64,000 bases of DNA, taken from NCBI GenBank assembly GCA_034111645.1, contig JAWUWW010000042.1, forward strand, positions 89,220 through 153,219, written 5' to 3'. Both the position numbers and the translations under genes were made by a program. The stretch is from CANLBN01 sp034111645 (GTDB taxonomy: Bacteria > Pseudomonadota > Gammaproteobacteria > Pseudomonadales > Cellvibrionaceae). The first letter of the stretch is position 1, and every line of letters starts with the position of its first letter. This document shows, piece by piece, positions 56,469 through 64,000 of the stretch. The notes below the pieces were generated by a model that saw only the letters and a list, made by a program, of their open reading frames with translations, was not told the DNA's origin and did not search any database.

Positions 56469-58298
56469 ATGTTTCGTTTTTTTGAAAGTCTTATTGAACC
56501 TTTTCCAGCTGCTGAGCCTACTCGACCTCCGGCTGGTTTATTTGCATTTTGTCGTCATTATACGCGTGGCTCGGGAAAGCATTTGTTGCTAATGGCAATG
56601 CTTACCGGCCTGCTCGCTATCTTAGAAGTTATGTTATTTGATTTTTTAGGGCAGTTAGTCGACTGGCTATCCACTAAGAATCCAGAGACTTTTTTAGAAG
56701 AAGAAATCGGTCGATTATTATATATGTCGTTTATTATTTTAATTGCGATTCCGGTTACCGTTTTATTTCATTCAATTTTTATTCATCAGGTATTGTTGGG
56801 TAATTATCCGATGGCAATTCGATGGAATATGCATCGTTATCTGTTGGGACAAAGTTATTCGTTTTATCAAAACGAATTTGCAGGCCGTATTGCTACCAAG
56901 GTCTTGCAAACGGCACTTGCGGTGCGCGAGTCAGTAATGAAAGTGCTCGATGTTATTTTATTTGTCAGTGTATATTTTATAGGAATGTTGTTTTTAGTCG
57001 CTAGTGCAGATTTTCGACTCATAGTGCCATTGACTTTTTGGTTAATCGGTTATTTAGCAACACTTTGGTATTTTGTCCCTCGTCTCCGTGATGTTTCTGC
57101 ACTCCAAGCCGATGCACGTTCTGAAATGATGGGGCGTATTGTTGATAGCTACACAAATATCACTACCGTAAAGCTATTTTCTCATGCCAATAGAGAGTCA
57201 TCTTACACACGTGAGGGAATGGATAATTTTTTACAAACCGTCCACCCACAAATGCGTTTGGTGACTAAGTTACAGTTTACTATCTGGTTACTAAATTCCG
57301 TATTGATATTTTCGGTAGGGGCTCTGTCTATTTATTTATGGACACAAAACGCTGTCTCTATTGGTGCTATTGCTATTGCCGTTGGTCTTAATTTGCGCTT
57401 AAACGGAATGTCGCAATGGATTATGTGGGAGGTGTCGATGTTATTTGAGAATATTGGCACCGTTCAAGACGGCATTAACACTTTATCGATCGAGCGACAT
57501 GTCCAAGATCAGGCCAATGCACAGCCACTAAAGGTATCATCAGGGCGTATTGAATTTGAGCGTGTGCGTTTTCACTACGGCAAGCAGCATGGTTTATTTG
57601 ATGACCTGTCATTAACGATAAAAGCGGGAGAAAAAATTGGCCTGATTGGTCGCTCGGGTGCAGGAAAATCATCACTAGTTAATTTGCTATTGCGTTTTCA
57701 TGATTTGGAATCTGGAAGAATACTCATTGATAATGCAGATATTAGTCAGGTACAACAAAATAGTTTGCGCGAATTTATAGGTGTAGTTACGCAAGACACC
57801 TCTCTTTTACATCGCTCCGTGCGCGACAATATTCTATATGGACGACCGGATGCAACAGAAGCAGAGATGATAAAGGCGGCTCAACAAGCTCATGCCGACA
57901 AATTTATCCACAATCTTTCAGACTCTAAAAATAGACTAAGTTACGATGCTCATGTGGGTGAACGCGGTGTCACTCTCTCAGGAGGGCAACGTCAGCGCAT
58001 AGCGATTGCGCGAGTTTTACTTAAAAATGCACCTATTTTAGTGCTAGATGAGGCTACTTCTGCACTAGACTCCGAGGTTGAAGCGGCTATTCAAGAAAAT
58101 CTATATCATTTGATGGAAGGTAAAACGGTGATTGCAATTGCACATCGTCTGTCGACAATTGCAGCGATGGATCGTCTGATTGTAATGGATAATGGTCGTA
58201 TCGCAGAGGAGGGCAGTCATCAAGAATTAATTAAATCCAAAGGCATTTATGCACAACTTTGGTCGCATCAAACGGGTGGTTTTTTAGGTGATGCTTGA
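56469..58298 (+). CDS. ABC exporter (fused permease and ATPase)
   Basis: 609 aa half-transporter. Six membrane helices lie in the first 325 residues, and the ATPase follows (about 355-600): Walker A GRSGAGKSS, Q-loop VTQDTSLLHRSVRDNILYGRPDA, signature LSGGQRQR, Walker B ILVLDEATSALD and switch IAIAHRLSTIAAMDR. Homodimers of this type export drugs, lipids or peptides; the substrate cannot be read here. It resembles the MsbA/YknV-like multidrug group. It is probably its own transcription unit, with an imperfect hairpin at its end. Confidence 0.93.
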   Translation: MFRFFESLIEPFPAAEPTRPPAGLFAFCRHYTRGSGKHLLLMAMLTGLLAILEVMLFDFLGQLVDWLSTKNPETFLEEEIGRLLYMSFIILIAIPVTVLFHSIFIHQVLLGNYPMAIRWNMHRYLLGQSYSFYQNEFAGRIATKVLQTALAVRESVMKVLDVILFVSVYFIGMLFLVASADFRLIVPLTFWLIGYLATLWYFVPRLRDVSALQADARSEMMGRIVDSYTNITTVKLFSHANRESSYTREGMDNFLQTVHPQMRLVTKLQFTIWLLNSVLIFSVGALSIYLWTQNAVSIGAIAIAVGLNLRLNGMSQWIMWEVSMLFENIGTVQDGINTLSIERHVQDQANAQPLKVSSGRIEFERVRFHYGKQHGLFDDLSLTIKAGEKIGLIGRSGAGKSSLVNLLLRFHDLESGRILIDNADISQVQQNSLREFIGVVTQDTSLLHRSVRDNILYGRPDATEAEMIKAAQQAHADKFIHNLSDSKNRLSYDAHVGERGVTLSGGQRQRIAIARVLLKNAPILVLDEATSALDSEVEAAIQENLYHLMEGKTVIAIAHRLSTIAAMDRLIVMDNGRIAEEGSHQELIKSKGIYAQLWSHQTGGFLGDA

Positions 58299-58352
58299 AC
58301 CTAGATAACGCAGCTGGATCACGAAAGTCTACGCAACTGCTTTTTCTAGGTT
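58298..58352 (+). repeat. Inverted repeat after the ABC exporter, possible terminator
   Basis: AACCTAGA (58298-58305) and TCTAGGTT (58345-58352) pair over 8 bp; inside, GCAG and CTGC can pair and are followed by TTTTT. It starts on the stop codon. The structure is loose, so the role is uncertain. The rest of the 58299-58628 gap is AT-rich and shows nothing else. Confidence 0.4.
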
Positions 58353-58628
58353 AAACTTAACAAAAATGCCTTATAATCCTAGCTTTAATAATCTTATTCT
58401 AAAAGTTTCTGATGAGTTCTAGATCAAACCTTTTTTTAAACTTTTACACGAGAAGTTGCCAGTCTAAGGCTGCCAAACAATGTGGCAGTAAAACTACCTA
58501 ACGGAATGTCACTTAAGCTGAAATTTGAATATCACTAGCCCTAAAACTAAACCTAGATGGCTTGTTACGATAGTCGAGTTACAGTTTGTATTATTAATAA
58601 AAATTAGCTAATACAGGAGATATTTCTT

Positions 58629-59014
58629 GTGGGTAAATTTCAGCAATTATTGTTAACAATAGTTTTTGCTTATAGTAGTTTAATCGCGCTCCGATAGCGG
58701 CTGGCAAGGCGGATGTTATCGATATAAAGGTTCGCTATACCGGTGCTAATAACTTTCAAGTCATCACCACGATTCTTCACGATGATAGAGGATGGGATCA
58801 TTATGCCAATGGATGGGAGATTCTAGACGAAAAAGGCGCCATTATTGGCAAGCGCGTTTTGTATCACCCACATGTTAATGAGCAGCCATTTGCTCGCAGT
58901 CTTACTCTAGATATACCCAGCACTGTCAAAACTATTACTATTCGTGGCATAGATTCTGTTCACGGAATTGGGGGTAAGATAAGAAGTATTGAATTGTTAA
59001 GAGATGATAAATAA
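58629..59014 (+). pseudogene. Small periplasmic protein gene broken by a one-base deletion in its signal peptide
   Basis: A GTG at 58629 with a good AGGAG site starts a signal peptide (VGKFQQLLLTIVFAYSSLIA) that hits a TAG at 58695. The rest of the protein lies one frame away, open from 58679 to a TAA at 59014: AAGKADVIDIKVRYTG, GWDHYANGWEILDEKG, RVLYHPHVNEQPFARSL and the final GGKIRSIELLRDDK. Inserting one G at about 58687 (GCGCTCC to GCGGCTCC) restores IAAPIAAGKAD, a perfect cleavage region. The mature part belongs to a conserved small periplasmic family of unknown function with the HPHVNEQPF motif. The change is either real decay or a sequencing error. Confidence 0.75.
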
Positions 59015-59027
59015 ACTATTAAAAATT

Positions 59028-59058
59028 ATCGTATGAATAAAAGTATTATTCATACGAT
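59028..59058. terminator. Perfect 13-bp hairpin between convergent genes
   Basis: ATCGTATGAATAA (59028-59040) and TTATTCATACGAT (59046-59058) pair perfectly around a 5-nt loop. On the minus strand it is followed by AATTTTTA, serving the gene at 59070-59381; on the plus strand only TTT follows. Confidence 0.8.
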
Positions 59059-59069
59059 TTAAAAAAGAC

Positions 59070-59381
59070 TTACTGTGCTACTGCCGCTAATGGTGCTTCT
59101 AATTTAGTGCAATCCCAACCCCAGCCACGTTGTTTCTCTACAAAATCTTCAGCTTTATTTTCACAATAGCCTACTTCATTTTGAGAGCTCCAAAGTGTTT
59201 GGGTGCCAGAGTCTTTTTCATAAACGACTTGGCAAGGAATCTGGCTGTCGGCATTTTCATAAACAACTTTAATTGTGCGCTCTAAACCATTGTGCTGACA
59301 TGCATAAACTTCATCTGCAGCCACAAATGATGATAAAAATAGGGCGGATACACTTAAACATAAAATAAATAATTGTCTCAT
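59070..59381 (-). CDS. Small periplasmic protein with four cysteines, 103 aa
   Basis: The start at 59381 (MRQLFIL) is preferred to the ATG at 59393 because a GGAAA site lies just before it. A signal peptide ends at FVAA-DEV (about residue 22). The mature part has four Cys (YACQHN, IPCQVV, GYCENK, WDCTKL), likely two disulfides, and the segment YENADSQIPCQVVYEKDSGTQTLWSSQNEVGYCENKA seen in a conserved gammaproteobacterial family of unknown function. Expected location is the periplasm. Confidence 0.78.
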   Translation of the reverse strand: MRQLFILCLSVSALFLSSFVAADEVYACQHNGLERTIKVVYENADSQIPCQVVYEKDSGTQTLWSSQNEVGYCENKAEDFVEKQRGWGWDCTKLEAPLAAVAQ

Positions 59382-59393
59382 AATGATTTCCAT

Positions 59394-59778
59394 TAATAAT
59401 GATTACAGCCACTATTTTTATAATAGAACTGTTTTGATAATTGATGAATGATTAGTAATTAAAAATCATTCTAGGCCAAGTGTAACATCATGACGTTTGA
59501 TGTTTGTAAAAAATATAATATTAGTTAACTGTAAAGATGTTAAAGCATAATTTTCTCATATGATAAGATGCTAGACTTTAACATTCATAAGTATTGATTG
59601 GGCTAAGGCTTAGGATGATTATATCGCTCAGATTTAATAGTCTATTTTTTGTTTATTCTTTATTTTACAGGTATATATAGGCTTTTTTTAGGCTTACATC
59701 ACGTATAATTCTATCAATGTAGTTTAATTTTTAACAAGCTGTTGTCATTCACATACTTTAGCGTAATGGGTAATATTT
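59394..59778. other. Intergenic region before hrpA
   Basis: 385 bp of AT-rich sequence, divergent between the small periplasmic gene and hrpA. It must hold both promoters. No ORF, repeat or RNA structure was recognised. Confidence 0.35.
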
Positions 59779-62700
59779 TTGGCTTTAACACCCCAACAAA
59801 CTAGCGCACTCAACAATATAATTGTTGAGTGTAAAACAGTTGAACAATTTAAATTCACTCAAAGACTTAATCAATATAAAGATGATGATTCGAGTGCAGC
59901 AATAGAGCAATTAATTAATGATATTGAAGCCTCTTATGCTTGGGTAAATCAACGCAGAGCTAATAAGGTCGAACTTATATTTCCGCAATTGCCTGTTTGC
60001 GAACGTCGCGAAGAAATTGAAGAGGCAATTTTAAATAATCAGGTTGTTATTATTGCGGGTGAAACCGGCTCGGGTAAAACCACCCAGTTACCTAAAATTT
60101 GTCTCTCGCTAGGGCTTGGTGTTAAAGGCTTAATCGGGCATACACAACCAAGGCGAATCGCCGCCAGAAGCGTTGCCAATCGAATCGCTGAGGAGCTAAA
60201 GGTACCTCTAGGTGAATTAGTAGGTTATCAGGTACGTTTCACCGATGTAGCAACTGATGCCACCGCGATTAAATTAATGACAGATGGTATTTTACTTGCC
60301 GAGATTCAAAAAGATCGTTTTCTGAGTCGCTACGACACAATTATTATTGATGAAGCTCACGAGCGCAGCCTTAATATTGATTTTCTATTAGGTTATTTAA
60401 AGCAACTTCTACCCAAGCGTCCTGATTTAAAAGTAATCATTACGTCAGCGACAATCGATGTCGATAAGTTTTCACAACATTTTAATAATGCACCAATTAT
60501 AGAAGTCTCAGGTCGAACATTTCCCGTCGAGACGCTTTATCGACCTTTACTTGAAACCGATAGCGATTCTTTAGAAGATGCGATTGTTAATGCAATTGAT
60601 GAAATTACAAGCCTTGATACACAGGGCGATATTTTAGTTTTCTTAAGTGGTGAACGCGATATTCGCGAAACTGCACTGCGTCTGCGTCGCGAGCAAATAC
60701 CTCATTTAACTATTGTGCCCTTATATGCACGTCTAAGTGTCAGCGAGCAAAATAAAATTTTTCAGCCGCATCGTGGTCGCCGTGTGGTACTCGCTACAAA
60801 TGTAGCGGAGACATCATTAACCGTGCCCGGAATTCGCTATGTGATCGATCCAGGTTATGCACGTATAAGCCGCTATAGCTTCAGAACAAAAGTGCAGCGC
60901 CTACCCATTGAACCTATTTCGCAAGCTAGCGCAAATCAACGACAAGGTCGTTGTGGCCGTGTAAGCGAGGGTGTGTGTATTCGTCTATATAGCGAACAAG
61001 ACTTTCTGTCGCGGCCTATGTTCACCGATCCAGAAATGCTGCGCACAAATTTAGCCGCTGTTATTTTACAAATGGCACAACTAAGGCTAGGTGATATCCG
61101 ACACTTTCCCTTTCTTGAAATGCCAGACCACCGTTTGATTAATGATGGCTATAAATTACTGCAAGAATTACAGGCCATTAATTCACGCAATCATTTAACA
61201 ACCTTGGGCCGGAATTTAGCCCAATTACCCGTTGATCCTCGTTTTTCTCGTATGCTAATTGCGGCACAAGATTGGGGTTGTTTGAGTGAAATGTTAATTA
61301 TTATTAGCGCTCTATCGGTACAAGATCCGCGCGAACGACCGGCCGATAAACCTCAAGCAGCCGATCAATGCCATCGACAATATTGGGACGAAAAATCAGA
61401 TTTTTTAGCTTATGTAAACCTATGGCAAAGCTACAAATTACAGCGTCAAACATTATCTAATAGTCAGTGTCAAAAATGGTGTAAGAAAAATTATCTAGTG
61501 TATATGCGTATGCGTGAATGGCGAGATATTCATACGCAACTACATGTTGCTACAAGAAAAATGTCGCTAAAAATTAATTCTGAGCCCGCTAGTTATGCAG
61601 CAATACATACGGCACTATTAACTGGCTTGTTAGCTAACGTAGGAAATTTTTCTAAAGAAAAAACCAATGATTATTTTGGTGCGCGCAATCGTCGCTTTCA
61701 TATATTTCCTGGGTCATCTCAATTTAAGAAGAAACCACAATGGTTATTAGCCGCTGAATTATTAGAGACTAGTAAGCTCTATGGACATACTATAGCTAGT
61801 ATAGATCCCGATTGGATATTATCAATTGCCCAACATTTGCTTAAACGTCAACATTTTGAGCCTCATTACGATGCTAACAGTGGACAGGTGATGGCTTATG
61901 AAAAAATTAGTTTATATGGCCTTGTTATTGTTGAAAAAGCACAAGTAAGTTATAGCAGCGTTAATCCGACTGAATGCCGTAAAGTATTTATTCGAGCAGC
62001 CTTAGTTGAAGGTAGATATAGTGAAAATAGGCGTACCAGCAATAAATTAAAAAATGCTAACGCAGATAAACATTTCTTTTGTTGGCAGCAACAATTATTA
62101 AAAGAGTTGCATGAGCTAGAGGCTAAGTCTCGACGTCGCGACATTATTGTCGACGATGAAATACTTTATGAATTTTACGATAAGCGCTTGCCCGACGAAA
62201 TTATTAATTTAGAAGGTTTTGAAGCATGGCGTGAGAAAATAGAAAAATCTCAACCACGTTTATTATTTATTGAGCGCGATCAAATGATGCAGCGCAATGA
62301 TGCGCATATTGAAGCAGCTCAGTTTCCCGATAGTTTGTTGATGGGCGGAATCAGAGTGCCAGTTATATATCACTTTGATCCTACGCATCTCGATGATGGT
62401 GTGACGATTAAAGTGCCTGTAAGTGCATTACATTTATTGTCAGAGAATTATTTGGAGTGGTTAGTCCCAGGTTTGCTAGCAGAAAAAGTCACGGCGATGA
62501 TTAAGGCATTACCAAAACAATGGCGTAAACAATTTGCTCCTGTGCCCTCAACCGTTGAAAAAATATTATCAAAATTAGTTATGGCTACAGGCTCATCTGA
62601 TCAAAAAAAATCACCAGATGTAGAATCATTAAGTCAAGTATTGGCAACACAATTATATCGCTATAAAGGTGTTGAAGTGCCAGCGGAGTGTTGGCAAGAT

Positions 62701-63804
62701 CAAGCACTTGATGCTTATTATAAGTTTAATATCCATGTACTTGATGAGCGCGGTAAGTTGATGGATCAAGGTCGTAATTTAGAAATGCTACGGCATCGCT
62801 ATCGCGATCATGTGCAAGATCAAATACAAATAGTCGGCAATAATTTTGAACAATCAAAGCTAACGGAATGGTCTTTTGGTGATTTACCCAAAACGCATCT
62901 TTTGGAACAAAATGGTTTAGAAATTCGAGTGTTTCCTGGTTTAGTTGATAAAGGCGATAGCGTTGACCTTAAACTTTACGATAATGATCAAGAAGCAGAA
63001 ATAAATAGTGTTCGTGGTATGGTCCGCCTTGCAATACTGTCGCAAGCATCAAATATAAAATATCTACGCAAACAATTATTAAAGAATAAAGATCTAGGTC
63101 TGACTATTGTCGATATGGGCAGTCGCGACCAAGTGATTGACGATATAATCTGTGCAGCTGTTAGGCAAACTTGTTTTGACAATATGATTGACGGTAACGC
63201 TGAAAATAATTTAATTCGTAATCAGCATGATTTTATAGTTGCTGTAGATACGACCAAAAGCCAATGGATAGAACGTGCCGAACTTATTGCAGCGCTGTTA
63301 GTCGAGTCATTGACGCTTGTTGTCGCTATTAAAAAACAAGCAAAACAATCAAAAAATGCGTTAGCGATTGCTTACGCGATGTCTGATATTAATGACCAAT
63401 TAAAGGGTCTTTTTTATCGTGATTGTCTGTACAGCACGCCCTATAAATGGTTGCAACAATATCCAAGATATTTAGCAGCGATTTCTTATAGGCTAGAAAA
63501 AGTACCCATGAATATTAATCAAGATAGAGCTTACATTGCTGAAATAGAACCTTTGTATGTGCGCCTTCAAGATGCACTTTCAAGTCAAAATTTAAGTAAC
63601 ATAAAGCGGGGTAATGCAAACTCAAACGCTAATAATTCTGACAAAAAAAATCGTTCGTCAGCCTATTGTGAATTGCCTGAACGCTATCAACAGTATCGTT
63701 GGATGCTAGAAGAGTTGCGAGTATCGTTTTTTGCGCAAACGTTGAAAACGCTTATGCCGGTATCGGTTAAGCGTTTAAATAAGCAGTGGCAGCTGTCAGC
63801 TTAG
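59779..63804 (+). CDS. hrpA: ATP-dependent RNA helicase HrpA
   Basis: 1341 aa, near the E. coli length of 1300. The start is TTG at 59779; the nearby ATG at 59766 is in another frame and no ATG or GTG lies upstream before a stop. Walker A is GETGSGKTT (94-102), the DEAH box is IIDEAHERSLN, motif III is TSATID and motif VI is QRQGRCGRVSEG. After the helicase core come winged-helix, ratchet and OB-like regions and a long C-terminal domain (DUF3418 type) from about 700 on. HrpA rescues stalled ribosomes and processes some mRNAs. The insertion sequence begins about 60 bp after its stop. Confidence 0.95.
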   Translation: MALTPQQTSALNNIIVECKTVEQFKFTQRLNQYKDDDSSAAIEQLINDIEASYAWVNQRRANKVELIFPQLPVCERREEIEEAILNNQVVIIAGETGSGKTTQLPKICLSLGLGVKGLIGHTQPRRIAARSVANRIAEELKVPLGELVGYQVRFTDVATDATAIKLMTDGILLAEIQKDRFLSRYDTIIIDEAHERSLNIDFLLGYLKQLLPKRPDLKVIITSATIDVDKFSQHFNNAPIIEVSGRTFPVETLYRPLLETDSDSLEDAIVNAIDEITSLDTQGDILVFLSGERDIRETALRLRREQIPHLTIVPLYARLSVSEQNKIFQPHRGRRVVLATNVAETSLTVPGIRYVIDPGYARISRYSFRTKVQRLPIEPISQASANQRQGRCGRVSEGVCIRLYSEQDFLSRPMFTDPEMLRTNLAAVILQMAQLRLGDIRHFPFLEMPDHRLINDGYKLLQELQAINSRNHLTTLGRNLAQLPVDPRFSRMLIAAQDWGCLSEMLIIISALSVQDPRERPADKPQAADQCHRQYWDEKSDFLAYVNLWQSYKLQRQTLSNSQCQKWCKKNYLVYMRMREWRDIHTQLHVATRKMSLKINSEPASYAAIHTALLTGLLANVGNFSKEKTNDYFGARNRRFHIFPGSSQFKKKPQWLLAAELLETSKLYGHTIASIDPDWILSIAQHLLKRQHFEPHYDANSGQVMAYEKISLYGLVIVEKAQVSYSSVNPTECRKVFIRAALVEGRYSENRRTSNKLKNANADKHFFCWQQQLLKELHELEAKSRRRDIIVDDEILYEFYDKRLPDEIINLEGFEAWREKIEKSQPRLLFIERDQMMQRNDAHIEAAQFPDSLLMGGIRVPVIYHFDPTHLDDGVTIKVPVSALHLLSENYLEWLVPGLLAEKVTAMIKALPKQWRKQFAPVPSTVEKILSKLVMATGSSDQKKSPDVESLSQVLATQLYRYKGVEVPAECWQDQALDAYYKFNIHVLDERGKLMDQGRNLEMLRHRYRDHVQDQIQIVGNNFEQSKLTEWSFGDLPKTHLLEQNGLEIRVFPGLVDKGDSVDLKLYDNDQEAEINSVRGMVRLAILSQASNIKYLRKQLLKNKDLGLTIVDMGSRDQVIDDIICAAVRQTCFDNMIDGNAENNLIRNQHDFIVAVDTTKSQWIERAELIAALLVESLTLVVAIKKQAKQSKNALAIAYAMSDINDQLKGLFYRDCLYSTPYKWLQQYPRYLAAISYRLEKVPMNINQDRAYIAEIEPLYVRLQDALSSQNLSNIKRGNANSNANNSDKKNRSSAYCELPERYQQYRWMLEELRVSFFAQTLKTLMPVSVKRLNKQWQLSA

Positions 63805-63862
63805 GATTTTCTAAACCTTTTGTTTTGGGTAAACGTAAAAATTCTGAATTAGCAAATATCAC

Positions 63863-64000
63863 TGCTGTCCCGTTAACTTTAAGAAAAGCAGGGCTGTAAA
63901 CACCCGATGATTTATAATGATTTCACCACAAAATACTATAAACATAAGGTGAAACAGACCATGGCACATTGTAATACGATTCTCTCACAAATACTAAAAC
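63863..64000 (+). mobile_element. Left end of an insertion sequence (IS4-type), cut by the window edge
   Basis: The segment starting near TCCCGTTAACTTTAAG, just after hrpA, is followed by a 97-bp leader and the start of a transposase gene. The exact left terminus is not fixed because the right end is out of the window; 63863 is an estimate. The call rests on the transposase N-terminus. Confidence 0.6.
63961..64000 (+). CDS. IS4-family transposase, N-terminal 13 residues only
   Basis: The ATG opens MAHCNTILSQILK, which matches the conserved start of IS4-family transposases with the DUF4372 N-terminal domain (MxHxNT(I/V)xxQ(L/I)LK). The rest is beyond the window. A GGTGAAA purine-rich stretch about 8 nt upstream may be its ribosome-binding site. 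Confidence 0.8.
   Translation, partial: MAHCNTILSQILK

Noticed and set aside
1..64000. tRNA, rRNA, prophage, toxin-antitoxin or defence island
   Set aside because: No T-loop-like tRNA segments, phage genes or known defence families were recognised by eye; a covariance-model and HMM search would be decisive.

Overview
The window is one contiguous stretch of a marine-type gammaproteobacterial chromosome, visibly AT-rich. Gene content points to the Pseudomonadales/Cellvibrionales/Oceanospirillales side of the class: a long NrdA with two ATP-cones and an NrdB with a long N-terminal extension, rnt next to motY, a dnaX-ybaB-recR cluster, rnd followed by ycgL and ycgN, DUF3461 and GrxD. This placement is inferred from protein families and gene order, not from a phylogeny. 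I see no rRNA, tRNA, CRISPR array or prophage.

Layout. 1-6.6 kb: end of a cyclopropane-fatty-acid synthase gene, small envelope proteins, then a four-gene polyamine-type ABC importer operon on the minus strand (ATPase, binding protein, two permeases). 7.5-12.3 kb: a hotdog thioesterase, a formyltransferase, DUF3461 with a 9-copy 7-bp tandem repeat behind it, then lrgA-lrgB-glutaminase. 12.4-15.4 kb: a periplasmic amino-acid-type binding protein overlapping a membrane GGDEF-EAL protein, a likely ligand to c-di-GMP module. 16-26.7 kb: scattered single genes (periplasmic histidine phosphatase, Usp, Na+/alanine symporter, TPR protein, a frameshifted chemotaxis receptor, small envelope proteins, a SpmA/SpmB-like transporter) with long AT-rich gaps. 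27-34.6 kb: nrdA and nrdB with paired NrdR boxes and DnaA boxes about 340-440 bp upstream, a 164-bp MITE-like element, argF and argD. 34.8-47 kb: grxD, an omega-amidase-like nitrilase, OmpA-type proteins, MscS, rnt/motY, LemA-M48 protease, ggt, truC. 47.4-53.7 kb: dnaX-ybaB-recR and rnd-ycgL-ycgN. 53.9-64 kb: a VWA membrane protein, an ABC exporter, a frameshifted small periplasmic gene, hrpA, and the first codons of an IS4-type transposase at the right edge.

Most of the window is housekeeping and conserved accessory genes, and I do not see a new defence, biosynthetic or mobile system. The parts most worth a second look are: the NrdR/DnaA control region; the MITE behind argF; a terminator-like hairpin with a 15-codon ORF in the argD leader; the binding-protein plus GGDEF-EAL pair; in-frame micro-repeats expanded inside three housekeeping enzymes; a nested inverted repeat at 15.9 kb; and three genes each broken by what looks like a single-base indel, which could be true decay or assembly error.
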